64,000 bases of DNA from Boesenbergia rotunda (GCA_024364735.1 JAGFNQ010001604.1:32237-96236); one strand, 5' to 3'; counted from the stretch's first letter, positions 1 to 9,899 are shown. The notes: a model not told the origin generated them from the sequence alone. A program made the numbers and translations.

Positions 1-121
1 TAAGAAATGGCATGCCATTGTTTCTATTGTCTTTGAAATAGTTTGTTGACTCTATTCTGTCTAACCATTTTGGATTCTTGTATGCTGTTGTAGCTTCTAA
101 TATCTTCCTTTTGGCTTGCAG

Positions 122-461
122 AGAAATGATCCAGCACAGACCATACGATCATAAAGTCGATGTTTATAGCTTTGGCATTGTATTATGGGAGCTCATAACC
201 GGTATGCTCCCTTTCCATAACATGACGACAGTACAGGCTGCTTTCGCCGTCGTGAACAAGGGTGCTCGTCCAGTCGTACCCCATGATTGCCTTCCCGCTC
301 TTGGGGCGATAATGGCACGCTGCTGGGATGCAAACCCTGACGTTCGCCCCTCCTTCACCGAGGTAGTGGAGATGCTGGAGGCTGTGAAGACAGAGATAGT
401 GAGCACTGTCCAGAAGGCGCGCTTCAGGTGTTGCACATCAGAGCCGATGACGACGGACTGA
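122..461 (+). CDS. Raf-like (MAPKKK group C, HT1/STY type) protein kinase, last exon
   Basis: Terminal coding exon of a cytosolic Ser/Thr/Tyr kinase. The preceding 121 bases read as intron and end in TTGCAG, so the exon starts at 122 in phase: the first base completes the Pro codon of the APE motif, followed by Glu-Met (EMIQHRPYDHKVDVYSFG). Visible parts are the APE motif, subdomain IX (DVYSFGIVLWEL), the ITGMLPF segment, subdomain XI (RCWDANPDVRPSF) and the C-terminal tail KARFRCC. This tail and the VQAAFAVVNKG stretch are typical of plant HT1/STY13-like kinases. Upstream exons (glycine loop, catalytic loop, DFG) lie outside the window, so catalytic competence cannot be judged. Stop TGA at 459-461. 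No frame damage seen; probably a live gene. Confidence 0.9.
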
Positions 462-773
462 GTTTTGAAACAGGATGATGAAAAGTGCCTATGTACTTGG
501 TATTTTCAGATAAAAATCTGGTTTGCTATTTGCACTTTTGTCATGTTAAAAGTATCACATATTCATTCACATATCCTTTCACAAATTCAATTGATTAGTT
601 TTAATGTGTTTATGCTTGTGCCAAATTTTGTTTTATCACACTTAAACAAAGTGATCATGCTAATTCCAACACTATATGTCTATAATAAAACAAACCTTAT
701 GATATGATAATTGAGCATGAATACACAAATTTTCCAACATTCATTTGATAAAAAGTGACAATTAGCAAACAAA
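462..773 (+). other. 3' flank of the kinase gene
   Basis: T- and A-rich sequence after the kinase stop codon with no recognisable coding potential. It presumably contains the 3' UTR and polyadenylation region. An AATAAAA-like word lies near 683. Nothing else recognised. Confidence 0.4.
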
Positions 774-1144
774 TGTTGTATCACGTCTTGGGGTCGATGC
801 TTGCTAAAAAACGGATAACATTTCTTCTATACGGACAATATAATTCTAGATACAATAACTACACAATTATATAATACAACTCACACGGCTAGAAATAAAA
901 TAAAACATAATAACGAAGTTTAATATATCAGTCCACATAGCTGGAATCAATAATCATGCAATTTATACAATGCACACGGTTGGAATTAATACAAAGCCAA
1001 AAATGGAATAACCAAAGGAAAATAAAAAAGAACTACCTACGAGCTAGCTTGGCTTGACACAACAACCACAAACCAAAATCAAAAGTCATACGGTTAAAAT
1101 ACACGTCCAAGATATATATGAAGAAATATATGAAAAACATCCTC

Positions 1145-2092
1145 TGATGTGACGTGGGGCTTGTAAGTATTCCGAGTGAGTTTTGATATGGCCAACCGAG
1201 TCAAGTTAGGTTATGATGTGTTTGATTCCTGTGTCTAAGTGTGCAGGAGCTTAGGAGAGCAGGAAGTTGAGCGGAAGACAACGGTCGAGAAGGATGGCAC
1301 GGGAAGGGAGTTGATGGGCTCGGTGCATCCGAGAGATGTGGAGGTCTGTGGAAGACTACGCTGGTGGAGCGGGAAGGATGCGTGCGACGTCCGAGGGATG
1401 AGAAGCTGGAGGGAAGCACACTCGAGGAGAAGGTTCGAAGAGGGTTCGGGTGAGCCCAACTTTGAAAGGTTCGAGATCACCTAAGAAGACCTGATAGAAG
1501 ACTAGTCAACTCAGGCGCTTGAGTTGAACTCGAGAGCCCGAGCATGGGGGCGCTTGGTTCAACAGGGACGCCTGTGTTCCCGGGCGCCTGAGAGAGACTC
1601 GAGTGCCCGTGATACCAAACTTCATCTACAATTAGCTGTTCACGGCCGTTGCGATGAGGAAAACCCTTGAGCCACGTGTCAGGAGCCCCTATGCACTCAG
1701 GCGCTCATGTAGGGCCATGTCAGCAATCGAATAAACTTCACTGGGATTATAAATAGACCTAGAGCTCAGTTACTTTCAATTATTAGAATTGTACACGAAT
1801 TCTATTCTTGTTTTCCTCTATTCTCTGAGTTCTAAGTATGTAAAGAGGCTTTTTCACCCACAAGGAGATCATTTGGAGATTGTGATGTTTCATTGTCTTG
1901 GATTGACAACCACACTAGTTGCAACAAAGTAATTTTGTTGTGCCTGTCTTTTTGGTTATTTCGTTTTCATGTTATTATTTTGTCTTATAAATTAACTTCT
2001 ATCTTTGTTAAGGAAAATAAAAGATCATTTTTATTTTTCAGGAGCAATTCACCCCTCTTGCAGACCGCACAATCTCCGACAGGATTGACAGT
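1145..2092 (+). mobile_element. LTR remnant (SIRE-like Ty1/copia class), plus orientation
   Basis: It shares the LTR grammar of the other copia-type LTRs here: a TTTTGATAT/AAGTTAGG start region, GTGTGCAGG at 1237-1245, a GC-rich block with GGCGCC and CTCGAG words at 1510-1700, a TATA-like TTATAAATAG at 1748-1757, a CCCACAAGGAG word near 1857, and a terminal ATTCACCCCTCTTG near 2048. The end should lie just after this, at CCGACA or ATTGACA. No target-site duplication was found, so both limits are approximate. Confidence 0.5.
1748..1757 (+). promoter_or_regulatory. Putative TATA box of the LTR at about 1145-2092
   Basis: TTATAAATAG lies directly after the GGCGCC/CTCGAG word block, the same relative position as the TATA boxes of the LTRs at 2603-3929, 7195-8515 and 14775-15598. 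Confidence 0.45.
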
Positions 2093-3030
2093 TAGGATAC
2101 TCCAAGCAACTCCATGACATCTACATGTTACATGGAGAAAATAAAGACAGACAACGTGGTGGTGAGTCCAGGTGACTCAGCGAATAATAGAAATAGACAA
2201 TGCATGGTCAAAACAGTGTAAGGAGATCAAACATATATAGTCTCATAGGTAGTAACAAAATATGTACACAACAGTAACTACATAATAAATGTACATACCA
2301 GAACCAATCAAACACGTATGATACAGAGATCAGTAAAACATAAGATTTGCAATAGATAAGCTCAAAACCATATGAACAACAACAAATGCATAACAAGCAT
2401 GTTGCATGAACCTGTATGTGCATGTCAGCCATTTGCATTAAAACAAGGCTTAATCAAATGCAGCAAATACAACAATGTATCATATGCACATGATGTAATG
2501 GCATGTGTCACTCTTAAACCCAGTTAAGCTACCATCACATCACATCTATGTGTCCAAGTGGATACTTTGTGACTACTATACGCACTCCAGCTACACTAAT
2601 TTTGTTGGGACCGATTGGCGAGCTAGAGGGGGGTGATTAGCTTCGATTCGCTTGTAGATGATTTGTTGCGGCGGAAGACTTCAAGCAATCGCTAACACAA
2701 GTATTTACTTGGTATCCACCCCGGTCGGGTGACTAATCCAAGGATCCACTCTCCTCACACTCTCATGCACTATGAAAGTCTCCTTCTTGAGGTGGAGAAA
2801 CCTCTTACAAGCTTGTTACAAAGATACAACAAGAACAAAGCAAATATAAAAGAAATCTTACAAGATTTACAATAAATGAGCTCTCTTTGCTTTCCTTGCT
2901 ATCTTCAAGCTTGTGATTGCCTCTTGGACCTTGGAAATGCAGCAGCACTTAGCTCCAAAGCTTCCCTTGAAATGGCAATCAAGTTGGAGAAGAAGAGGAG
3001 AAGAACTCTAGCTCCAAACCTGCGCGAAAG

Positions 3031-3040
3031 TCCTTATACC
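3031..3040 (-). promoter_or_regulatory. Putative TATA box of solo LTR
   Basis: Minus-strand GGGTATAAGG directly downstream of the AATCGATT array. Position relative to array and LTR end matches the TATA of the other LTRs of this class. Confidence 0.45.
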
Positions 3041-3055
3041 CGACGCCTAGGGTTT

Positions 3056-3342
3056 GGTAATCGATTGCTCAATCGATTACCACGTAGGATTTAGCCGTTC
3101 AACGGCTAGTTTTCGAACCGTAATCGATTAGCCAATCGATTACCAGAGCCCTGAATCGATTACCCAATCGATTCAGAGCTTCTCTGTTCTCTCGCGCAAA
3201 CTGCCGTAATCGATTACCCAATCGATTACCGATACCCTGAATCGATTACCCAATCGATTCAGAACTCTTCTGTCCTCTCGCGAAAACCACTCTAATCGAT
3301 CACCTGATCGATTGACCCAATCGATTGCCCAATCGATTGAGT
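3056..3342 (-). repeat. Array of AATCGATT dyads in LTR U3
   Basis: More than ten copies of the self-complementary word AATCGATT and close variants (ATCGAT core), mostly paired as AATCGATTACC…AATCGATT with 3-7 nt spacers and separated by unrelated 20-40 nt stretches. Lies immediately upstream, in minus orientation, of a TATA box. Confidence 0.85.
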
Positions 3343-3548
3343 CCACCCTAACTTGTTCCCACAAGTCTAGGATCCCCTACCAAGTGTCCGGTCAACCCCG
3401 TTAACCAACTTGGATTTCTACTGCCTAGCTCCCAGATCGGACTTAACCTGGTTCCCAACCAGATATGCCTAACCCTCGAGTTAGGTCTAGTCTCTCGGTA
3501 GACTTCCACCTTGCCAGCATGCGATCTTCCCAATCCATCTGGACTTCA

Positions 3549-3748
3549 CCTAGTCCCACTAGGTGTGCCTAGTCCCACTAGGTCTTCTTTTCCCTTGCCA
3601 GCGTACAATCTCCCCGATCTACCTGGACTTCACCTAGTCTCACTAGGTCTGCCTAGTCCCACTAGGTCTTTTGCCATGCCAGCGTACGATCTCCCCGATC
3701 TACCTGGACTTCACCTAGTCCCACTAGGTCTGCCTAGTCCCACTAGGT
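3549..3748 (-). repeat. Array of CCTAG-TCCCA-CTAGG hairpins
   Basis: Six copies of a 15-nt perfect hairpin (5-bp stem CCTAG/CTAGG, 5-nt loop TCCCA or TCTCA), arranged in pairs about 18 nt apart inside a longer ~80-nt repeat. The strand-symmetric stems are conserved while the loop varies slightly. Nearby dyads AGGTCA…TGACCT (about 3894-3910) and AAGCTC…GAGCTT (about 3869-3884) add further hairpin potential. Confidence 0.8.
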
Positions 3749-6100
3749 CTTTTGCCAGTCAAGCCTCCAGTCAACCTTGACCCACTTGACTCACACATCA
3801 TGACCACTCAAACATCATTATCAAACATCGAAACATACGACCTCGAGCTCACCCGAGCTTACCAGACTCAAGCTCACCTGAGCTTTGTCAAACCAGGTCA
3901 ATCCTGACCTAACCAAGATTGCACCAACAAATTTAAGTGACCGAGTGGATAGGATGTTGGGAAGTAAAACCACTCCAGAACCCCGTAAAATCATTGGGGA
4001 GTAAAACCACTTTATATAGATCCTAATAAAACCAAAGGGATATTCACTGTCTGCACACAACTCCAGTTACCATTACTCCTTAGTGGCCAAGTGGGAATGA
4101 GAGGAACAACTGCTCATAGTATAACACCACTACTCGAGTGGCCGAGTGGGCAGGAAAATATGACGGACAACGGGCTCAGACTACAAGGGAGTCAATGGTC
4201 ACCAGTATGCATACAATGTAAGGATGATGCATGACACTAATGCACATATCTTAAACCAAATCATCATCCATGCAAACAAAACAATATGTACAAGATACAA
4301 TTGGTAACATAATTTATCAGTCATGCCAAACAGGTAGATAGAAAGGGCACAATCAGGTATCATGATCTATCATATATAGAAAGGGTACCATCAGGTATCA
4401 TGATCTAACATAATGCAAGATGCTAGTACCCATGACTCAACACAGTCATCATCAATAGGAATAGAATGGTAAACATGTGTATCACCAGAATCATGATGCA
4501 TCAATCATATATATCAAAAGGTATGAATAAAACCTAACAAGTATCCACCAACCATCACGTACTATAAGTGATAACACTAATAGTCAACACCACAGGTATA
4601 TACCCTACAAAATATAGACAGACAAGATGATAACTCTATACTATACCATACCCGTATATATACTACAACACATGCATAACTCACATGACAACTCTTATTG
4701 TACATACCTTGCACGTGTGCACATTATATAGTATAAATAGCCAAAGCTAAGATTGTATGAATATAACAGATCATCTCTAAAATCAAACACACAAGTATTA
4801 AATATAGGATAAACATATGAGTAGTGTCAAGGTAAAGCAACCTAGTCTGTAATAAAAGAATCCATGTACTAAGGTAAATAAACTACAGAGGTCAAGGAAA
4901 AAATATCCGCCTTTATTTATAGATCTTATAAAAATAGATTCCATGTCTCGTTGCTCATATCAAATCAGGATCTTGCATTAACATGCATTATTTAGCTAAT
5001 TTTATATACAATCAATAGCTAATCAAATTCTAGAACCAATTAGGATAAACCCCCTAATTGCTTGATCATTAATCAACCCTCAAATAATAGTTTAGGTCTT
5101 GCTAATCTGGTTCATTACTTAAATTAGAGTTAAGACAATTATAACCCTAATTTAATCCATCCTCTGCCTTAGATTAGGTTTAACTCTCAATTAGCCCTAA
5201 TCATAGAATCAACCCTGATTACCTTCTTCAAAAACCCAAATAGATCTATCCCAATTAATCCTAATCATACCATAACCAAGCTTGATTAGGGTTTACAACT
5301 CATGTTAGATTTGATACCATCACTATTTCATCAGATTTATAATCTTAGCAATACCAATCCAACCTGGAGATGAGATAGCTTCTCAGCTCATGACGAAATC
5401 GCCAGAGAACCCACCTTGAAATAGCATATAACAAGGAATCATCAATCCGTGACCAGGATTAACGACAAAATAAGGTAAATATCCCTCCTAATGAAACTAG
5501 ATCAGTATAAACAAAATCTCATGGATTAATCCACGTAAAATTCCTAACTTACAGAACCACTCCTTGGAGTGAGATCATGCATGATCTCTTGCTCAGCTCT
5601 GACGACGTCAGAAGGAAAGGTCTATCGCAGATGATCTTTTCCTCCGAATAATCAAACTCCAATCTCTAGATCTACCCTCGATGAACCAAGACCGATCGTC
5701 GGGTAGTGAAACCATGCCACTTATTCAAAAACAATACATCGATCAACAAGATATTCACTGAGCCAGATGCAATAAGGAGATCGGGAAGGTAAAAAATGGC
5801 GTTCCCAATGATCATCGGCTAGCGAGGATCCCGCGAGCTGTACGGGGTGCCTTCGCGAGGCTCATCGTACATCCAATCCACCCGGTGCCGGTGCTTGAGA
5901 GGGGAATGGTGGCGGCGTGGGTACGGGAGAATGGTGTTCAACGTCGACCATATGGTGCGAGAAAAGGGAATCGGGAGAGGGAAAAAAAACGAGTCAACAT
6001 GTGGCAATCGGGTGATTCAGGAAGAAGAGATTGGCTCTAATGAAGAAGGGTGGAGATCATCGCTAGCGAGGAGAACGTTTCTTTAACAAAGACACACACA

Positions 6101-6543
6101 CATTAATTAATAAATAATAAATAATACATTTAATTAAAAAGAGGCTAAAATGCACTTGGTTTATATCCCTCAGAATGCTAGTCCAAGAACTATGCAAGCT
6201 CACTATACATCTCCATCTTCGAGCAAAGCATGGAGGCAGAGTAGTCTTTTATAGAAGTTGAAAGCATGAAAAGAGACAAGTACACAGAAATGAGAGTACA
6301 GAGTGTGGTGTTTAAAGGTAGAGGACAAGAGCTCTATTTATAATTTCTAGGTCTAGGTAGACCGGCTAGAGAGGATGAATAGTCTTGCAAATTGAGTTAG
6401 CCAAATCTCTTGCTTTTGCTTAGTAAGGACAAACAAATTAATTAAACAATTAAAATAAACATAAACAACAAAAGAAACTAAGTAAGAGACACAGTATTTG
6501 CTTGGTTACAACCGGGCGGTTATTAATCCAAGATAGTTGAAAG
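6101..6543. other. Unassigned A/T-rich and LTR-like sequence
   Basis: No gene. From about 6340 the words CTAGAGAGGATGAATAG and TTGGTTACAACC…TTAATCCAAG resemble the terminal part of the SIRE-like LTRs (minus orientation). It was therefore probably an older LTR, now split by the insertion at 6544 and resuming at 8844. Confidence 0.35.
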
Positions 6544-7011
6544 TGTTATGTCAATCTATGGTCCGGAGTGACCAAGTGTTTTGATGTTTGGGCAAAGGGT
6601 TTAAGTTAGGTTTTCTCTTGTATTTAATATGTGTATGTTGAGTGTGCAGGTTGTACAGGTTTACACATATTGACTTGACTGGGCGGCCTCGGTACGGTGA
6701 AGGGTGGCATGGAGACAAGCTGGAGGCTTGTGTGCACCCGAGGGACCTTGGAGAGCAGGGATGATGAGCTGAGGGGCGCGGACTTCGAGGCATGCGTGAA
6801 GGATGGCATGGAGGCAAGCTGGAGGCTTGCGTGCATCCGAGGGACGGGAGCCGAAGATGAAGAGGGCGCGAAGGCAACAGTCGAGGCTGCGGATGAGGAG
6901 TCAGTCGAGTCGTGAGGGTACGAGTGTTGTGTGATTGTACTCGGGAAATCCTAGGGTTCGAGTGCGGAGTGGAATGTACTCGGGAAGGGTAACCTTAGGT
7001 GTGTGAGTAGG

Positions 7012-7188
7012 CCAGTCGACTGACCTGGGGGCAGTCGACTGATAAAACTCACAGAAGGGTTTTGGCCTGGGACCAGTCGACTGCCCCCAGGCAGTCGACT
7101 GGTAGGTGGCTGGTGAGTTAGCCGAAGATTCGAACGTTGGGGTTGCAACGGTCGAATTTCAGTGGCACCAATCGACTCAGTCGACTGG
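7012..7188 (+). repeat. CAGTCGACTG dyad array in LTR U3
   Basis: Four main copies of the 10-bp palindrome CAGTCGACTG plus decayed copies (AATCGACT), set in pairs separated by a G-rich or C-rich spacer (TGGGGG / CCCCCAG). The same word recurs in both LTRs and the interior of the element at 14775-19611. Confidence 0.85.
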
Positions 7189-7276
7189 TCGAACCTTGTT
7201 TTGATATTGGCAAAGGATTCAAAGTTAAGTGTTATTTGTGATCTAATGTTGTTACTTGAGTGTGCAGAAACAAAGT

Positions 7277-7584
7277 CCTAGCGAAGGGTTGCTAGGCACC
7301 TGGCGAAGGGCTGCCAGGAAACCAAGTCCTAGCGAAGGGTTGCTAGGCACCTGGCGAAGGGCTGCCAGGAAACCAAGTCCTAGCGAAGGGCTGCTAGGCA
7401 CCTGGCGAAGGGCTGCCAGGAAACAAAGCCCTAGCGAAGGACAGCTAGGCACCGGGCGAAGGACAGCTCGGCATCCAAGCCCTGACAAAGGACCGTCAGG
7501 CAAAAGTCCAACCAAAGGAACGGTTGGCATCAGGAAAACTCTCCCAAGAGGAGTAGGTGAGGACGCGTTCCCCGTCGAGGGAAC
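7277..7584 (+). repeat. Array of ten or eleven hairpins with covarying stems
   Basis: Ten consecutive hairpins, each a 6-bp stem with an 8-nt purine-rich loop (GAAGGGTT, GAAGGGCT, GAAGGACA, AAAGGACC or AAAGGAAC). 5' stem arms start at 7277, 7299, 7328, 7350, 7379, 7401, 7430, 7452, 7481 and 7508. Stem pairs are CCTAGC/GCTAGG (four), CCTGGC/GCCAGG (three), CCGGGC/GCTCGG (one G·U), CCTGAC/GTCAGG and CCAACC/GGTTGG. A further GTTCCC/GGGAAC hairpin with a 6-nt loop lies at 7567-7584. Both arms change together, so pairing is kept while sequence is not. Confidence 0.85.
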
Positions 7585-7760
7585 AGTAGGCGTTGGTTCG
7601 ACCTAAGACTCCATTTTGGAGACCAAAGTCAGAACCAAGACAGCTAAGGCTGTGTAAAATAATAATATAATTGTTATTTGGACTAACCCTGGATGCAGGA
7701 TCGAAGGACTGAGTATCTGCAGCTCAGAGAGCCTCAAAGGAGTGAGGCAGAAGCTGAGCA

Positions 7761-8095
7761 GGGCGCCCCGGATGATCCGGGCGCCCCCAAGGTCAACCCA
7801 AGTCTGCAAGAACCTCAACGCGCCTCGACAGCTAGATTCGGGGCGCCCCGGATGCTCCGGGTGCCCCGCCTGTCGCGGGCGCCCCGCGTGTCGCGGGCAC
7901 CCCCACTGCCAGCTGCCGAAGCGCATCCTTGCGAAGCTGAGGAGATGAGGCTTTGACCGGTCAATCCAGGCGCCCCGAGTGCTCCGGGCGCCCCGGTCAA
8001 AGCGGATCCCGAGGATAAGGGGATCAGACGGCGACCGAGCTACAACCGGATCAAACGCCACGTGGGGGGCGCCCCCGACATCCCGGGCGCCCCCA
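7761..8095 (+). repeat. GGGCGCCC dyad array in nested LTR U3
   Basis: Repeated GGGCGCCCC and its variants (GGGTGCCCC, GGGCACCCC) in pairs such as GCGCCCCGG…CCGGGCGCCCC, ending six bases before the TATA box. Strongly GC-rich and CpG-rich compared with surroundings. Confidence 0.8.
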
Positions 8096-8100
8096 GGCCC

Positions 8101-8108
8101 TATATAAA
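8101..8108 (+). promoter_or_regulatory. TATA box of nested LTR
   Basis: TATATAAA followed by GGGCCC, immediately downstream of the GGGCGCCC array. This is the clearest LTR promoter of the SIRE-like class in the window. Confidence 0.6.
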
Positions 8109-8945
8109 GGGCCCTCGACCCCAGGCTTCCAACAACAATTTTCTCAACGCCTCAAAGCTCTTCTACGCTCGTGCATTGCTCCGGATACTCTCCAACTCGA
8201 GCCGACGACGTCCCGCTGCTCCGAAAAAGTTTATCTACTCCGGACGTCGGTAAAGAAGAGCGTTCTTTTTAATTACTGCACTTATATTTGTAATTAAATT
8301 CTGTAAACCTTTTTGCGCCTATATAGAATTGCCCAAAGTAAACGGTCAACGACCGTGGGTCTTGGAGTAGGAGTCGACACAGGCTCCGAACCAAGTAAAT
8401 CGACTGTGTCTCTGTGTCTTGTTTTCTAATTTCCGCTGCGTACGTGCTGTTTACTCAAATCCGAAAGTTTTCCGATATTCACCCCCCCCTCTATCAGTTT
8501 TCACGATCCAACAGCTGAGATTCTTGACGAAACAAGCTTAGTTAAGGCTTGTTATTAGTCTCTTGAGTCCAGATCGTGTCAAGGTGCTGTGGCGAGGTTT
8601 CTCCACCCACAAGGAGCGATAAGGACTAGCCGGAGGTTATCCGGGGAGTGATCCACCGACGAATTCTTGGATTAGTCACCCGTTCAGGATGGATACCAAG
8701 AAAATCTGGTTTGTTAGCATTGTTCTTTACATTGTTAGTTTAGTTTTATTGTATATTCCGCTGCGCAACTAACCGTGTAGGAAGAACGTGTTCGAAAAAT
8801 GCTATTCACCCCCTCTAGCGTACAGAATCGATCCAACAGAAAGCTCACTAAAAGATCTCCTTCATGTAGGTGGAGTAGCCTTTTACAGACTTTGAAAAGC
8901 TTAGAAAGAATACGGAAGATGAATTACAATTGTTATACTTTACTC

Positions 8946-9509
8946 CTAGCTCATAGGGTCCTTCAGACTTCCTTTCCAAAATTCCTCATTATTGAAAGAA
9001 CTAGCAAACCTATGAATACAATCATTAGGTAAATTAAAACAATTATTGAAATTGATTAGAGGCCACTCACAATCATGATACATCAAGTGAAAACTAATTT
9101 TCCCTGCATCATTGTTAGAATTAAAATAGGTCTCTATCGAACTAAGGAATTCTAGGGTTATTCTTGGATAGGTTGGATAATTGAGACTCATAAATTCAGT
9201 CAAACCTATATTATCAATCATCCAGTTAATGTCTTCCTTAATTTCTAAGATTTTCATAGTATAGTGATCAAGGTAATGTGAACAAACTAATTTATGCGAA
9301 CAAAGAGTATCAAATCTAGACTTTTGATCATCATTATGGAGAATAATATCATAAGGACTAATGCTACCCTCGTCGCGTTCACGCCATTTCCCTTTTGTTG
9401 CTACCTTCCCCTTATTGGATGCTTTTCCTTTTCCTTTATCGGGATTGTCGCCTTCTCCGCTGGATCCGCCACTCCTTCTAAGTCTCTTCAATATGTTGAA
9501 CATGATCAC
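8946..9509 (-). pseudogene. Athila-like Ty3/gypsy ORF1 (gag) fragment
   Basis: 187-codon open stretch. The N-terminal third is basic and low-complexity (KGKGKASNKGKVATKGKWRE). The C-terminal part has the features of the plant retrotransposon ORF1/Athila gag region: a YPTYPRITLEFLSS segment, then a FHLMYHDCEWPLINFNNCFNLP segment (pattern: strand, 'F-x-L', then 'FN-x-x-F-x-LP'). No protease or RT follows. The sequence to the left (8844-8945) is LTR-like and then the solo LTR begins. Family assignment is from motif memory and moderately sure; the gene is an isolated relic. Confidence 0.5.
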
Positions 9510-9894
9510 AAGTCAAGGGGGGAAATGAGAGTTTGTAAAGGAGGGAAGAGGTGGTGATTAGTTTATTTAGGGGAAGAAAGCAAAAAGAAGGGCTTCTTGA
9601 TTGAATATTTTAGAGGGGGAAGATCTTGTAAGGAGAAGAATTATCTTGGAGAAAGAAAGAAGATCTTGGAGAGGAGGCTTGACGAATTTTAAAAGAAGGA
9701 GAACTTCTTGGAGAGGATTAAGAGGTTGTGGAAGAAGAAGAGGTTGAGGATCTTGGCATTAGAGAGAGGATCTTGCTCTTTGAGGAGTAGATCTAGCAAG
9801 AGGAAAGAGAAGGGGGTGAGATTTGGGAAGAGATATAGCTAAAGGAGGACTTGAAGAAAGGGGCCTGCTGGAAGAACACGACCATGTTTAGGGT
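9510..9894. other. Purine-rich stretch beside the Athila-like gag
   Basis: Plus strand almost entirely G/A with repeated GGAGAAG, AAGATCTTGGAG and GGAAGA words. No gene. Possibly the leader between PBS and gag of the Athila-like relic, read on the minus strand. Confidence 0.4.
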
Positions 9895-9899
9895 ATTAC

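Larger units (their letters stand above)
2603..3929 (-). mobile_element. Solo LTR, SIRE-like Ty1/copia class, TSD AATTT
   Basis: 1,327-bp solo LTR from TGTTGGGACC to GCACCAACA, flanked by the exact 5-bp duplication AATTT (2598-2602 and 3930-3934). Only the LTR remains, consistent with recombination between the two LTRs of a former element. Read on the minus strand it starts TGTTGGTGCAATC and contains, in order, a hairpin array (3748-3549), an AATCGATT array (3342-3056), a TATA box (3040-3031), the CCTCAAGAAGG-like leader region, the TTGGTATCCACCCC counterpart and the terminal CCCCCTCTAGC block. It sits in the older Tekay-like LTR. Confidence 0.9.
774..6100 (-). mobile_element. Old Ty3/gypsy (Tekay/Del-like) LTR remnant, interrupted by two other LTRs
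   Basis: Host sequence into which the LTRs at about 1145-2092 and 2603-3929 inserted. It begins with a TGTTGTATCACGTCTTGGGG-like end and contains CTACCT near 1032, GACCGAGTGG / GGCCGAGTGGG words near 3940-4150, GGGAGTCAATGG near 4190, and a GC-rich block at about 5560-6085. The reverse-complement words recur in the plus-strand LTR at 24043-27060 (GACTCCC, CACTCGACCACT, AGGTAG). Orientation is therefore minus. Boundaries, especially the right one, are approximate, and no TSD could be assigned. Family placement rests on shared words only. Confidence 0.4.
7195..8515 (+). mobile_element. Nested LTR, 5'-truncated, inside the solo LTR
   Basis: Starts abruptly at TTTTGATATTGGCAAAGG, which in relatives lies 30-50 bp inside the LTR, and ends in CACGATCCAACA at 8515. 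It carries the GTGTGCAG word (7260-7267), a hairpin array (7277-7584), a GGGCGCCC array (7761-8095), a TATA box (8101-8108) and a terminal TTCACCCCCCCCTCTATC block. The right flank GCTGA is outer-LTR sequence. The left flank lacks GCTGA and about 50 bp of the outer LTR, so a deletion seems to have removed the left junction. Confidence 0.65.
6544..8838 (+). mobile_element. Solo LTR (SIRE-like), TSD GAAAG, containing a nested LTR
   Basis: Begins TGTTATGTCAATC and ends GATCCAACA. Flanked by the exact duplication GAAAG at 6539-6543 and 8839-8843. The first 650 bp align by eye with the reverse complement of the LTR at 14775-15598 (same CAAGCTGGAGGCTTG hairpin, GAGTCAGTCGAGTCGTGAGG word and CAGTCGACTG dyads). 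The last 320 bp (8516-8838) also match it (TTCTTGACGAAAC…CTCCACCCACAAGGAGCGA…CCCCCTCTAGCG). The middle is occupied by a second, related LTR (about 7195-8515). Confidence 0.85.

Noticed and set aside
1145..2092. Solo LTR with defined ends
   Set aside because: Start and end words fit the class, but every tested TG/CA pair lacked a matching 5-bp duplication, so exact limits are not claimed.
7603..8253. Protein-coding gene in the GC-rich GGGCGCCC region
   Set aside because: Several overlapping frames are open only because of GC-rich repeats; the segment lies between LTR hairpin array and TATA box.
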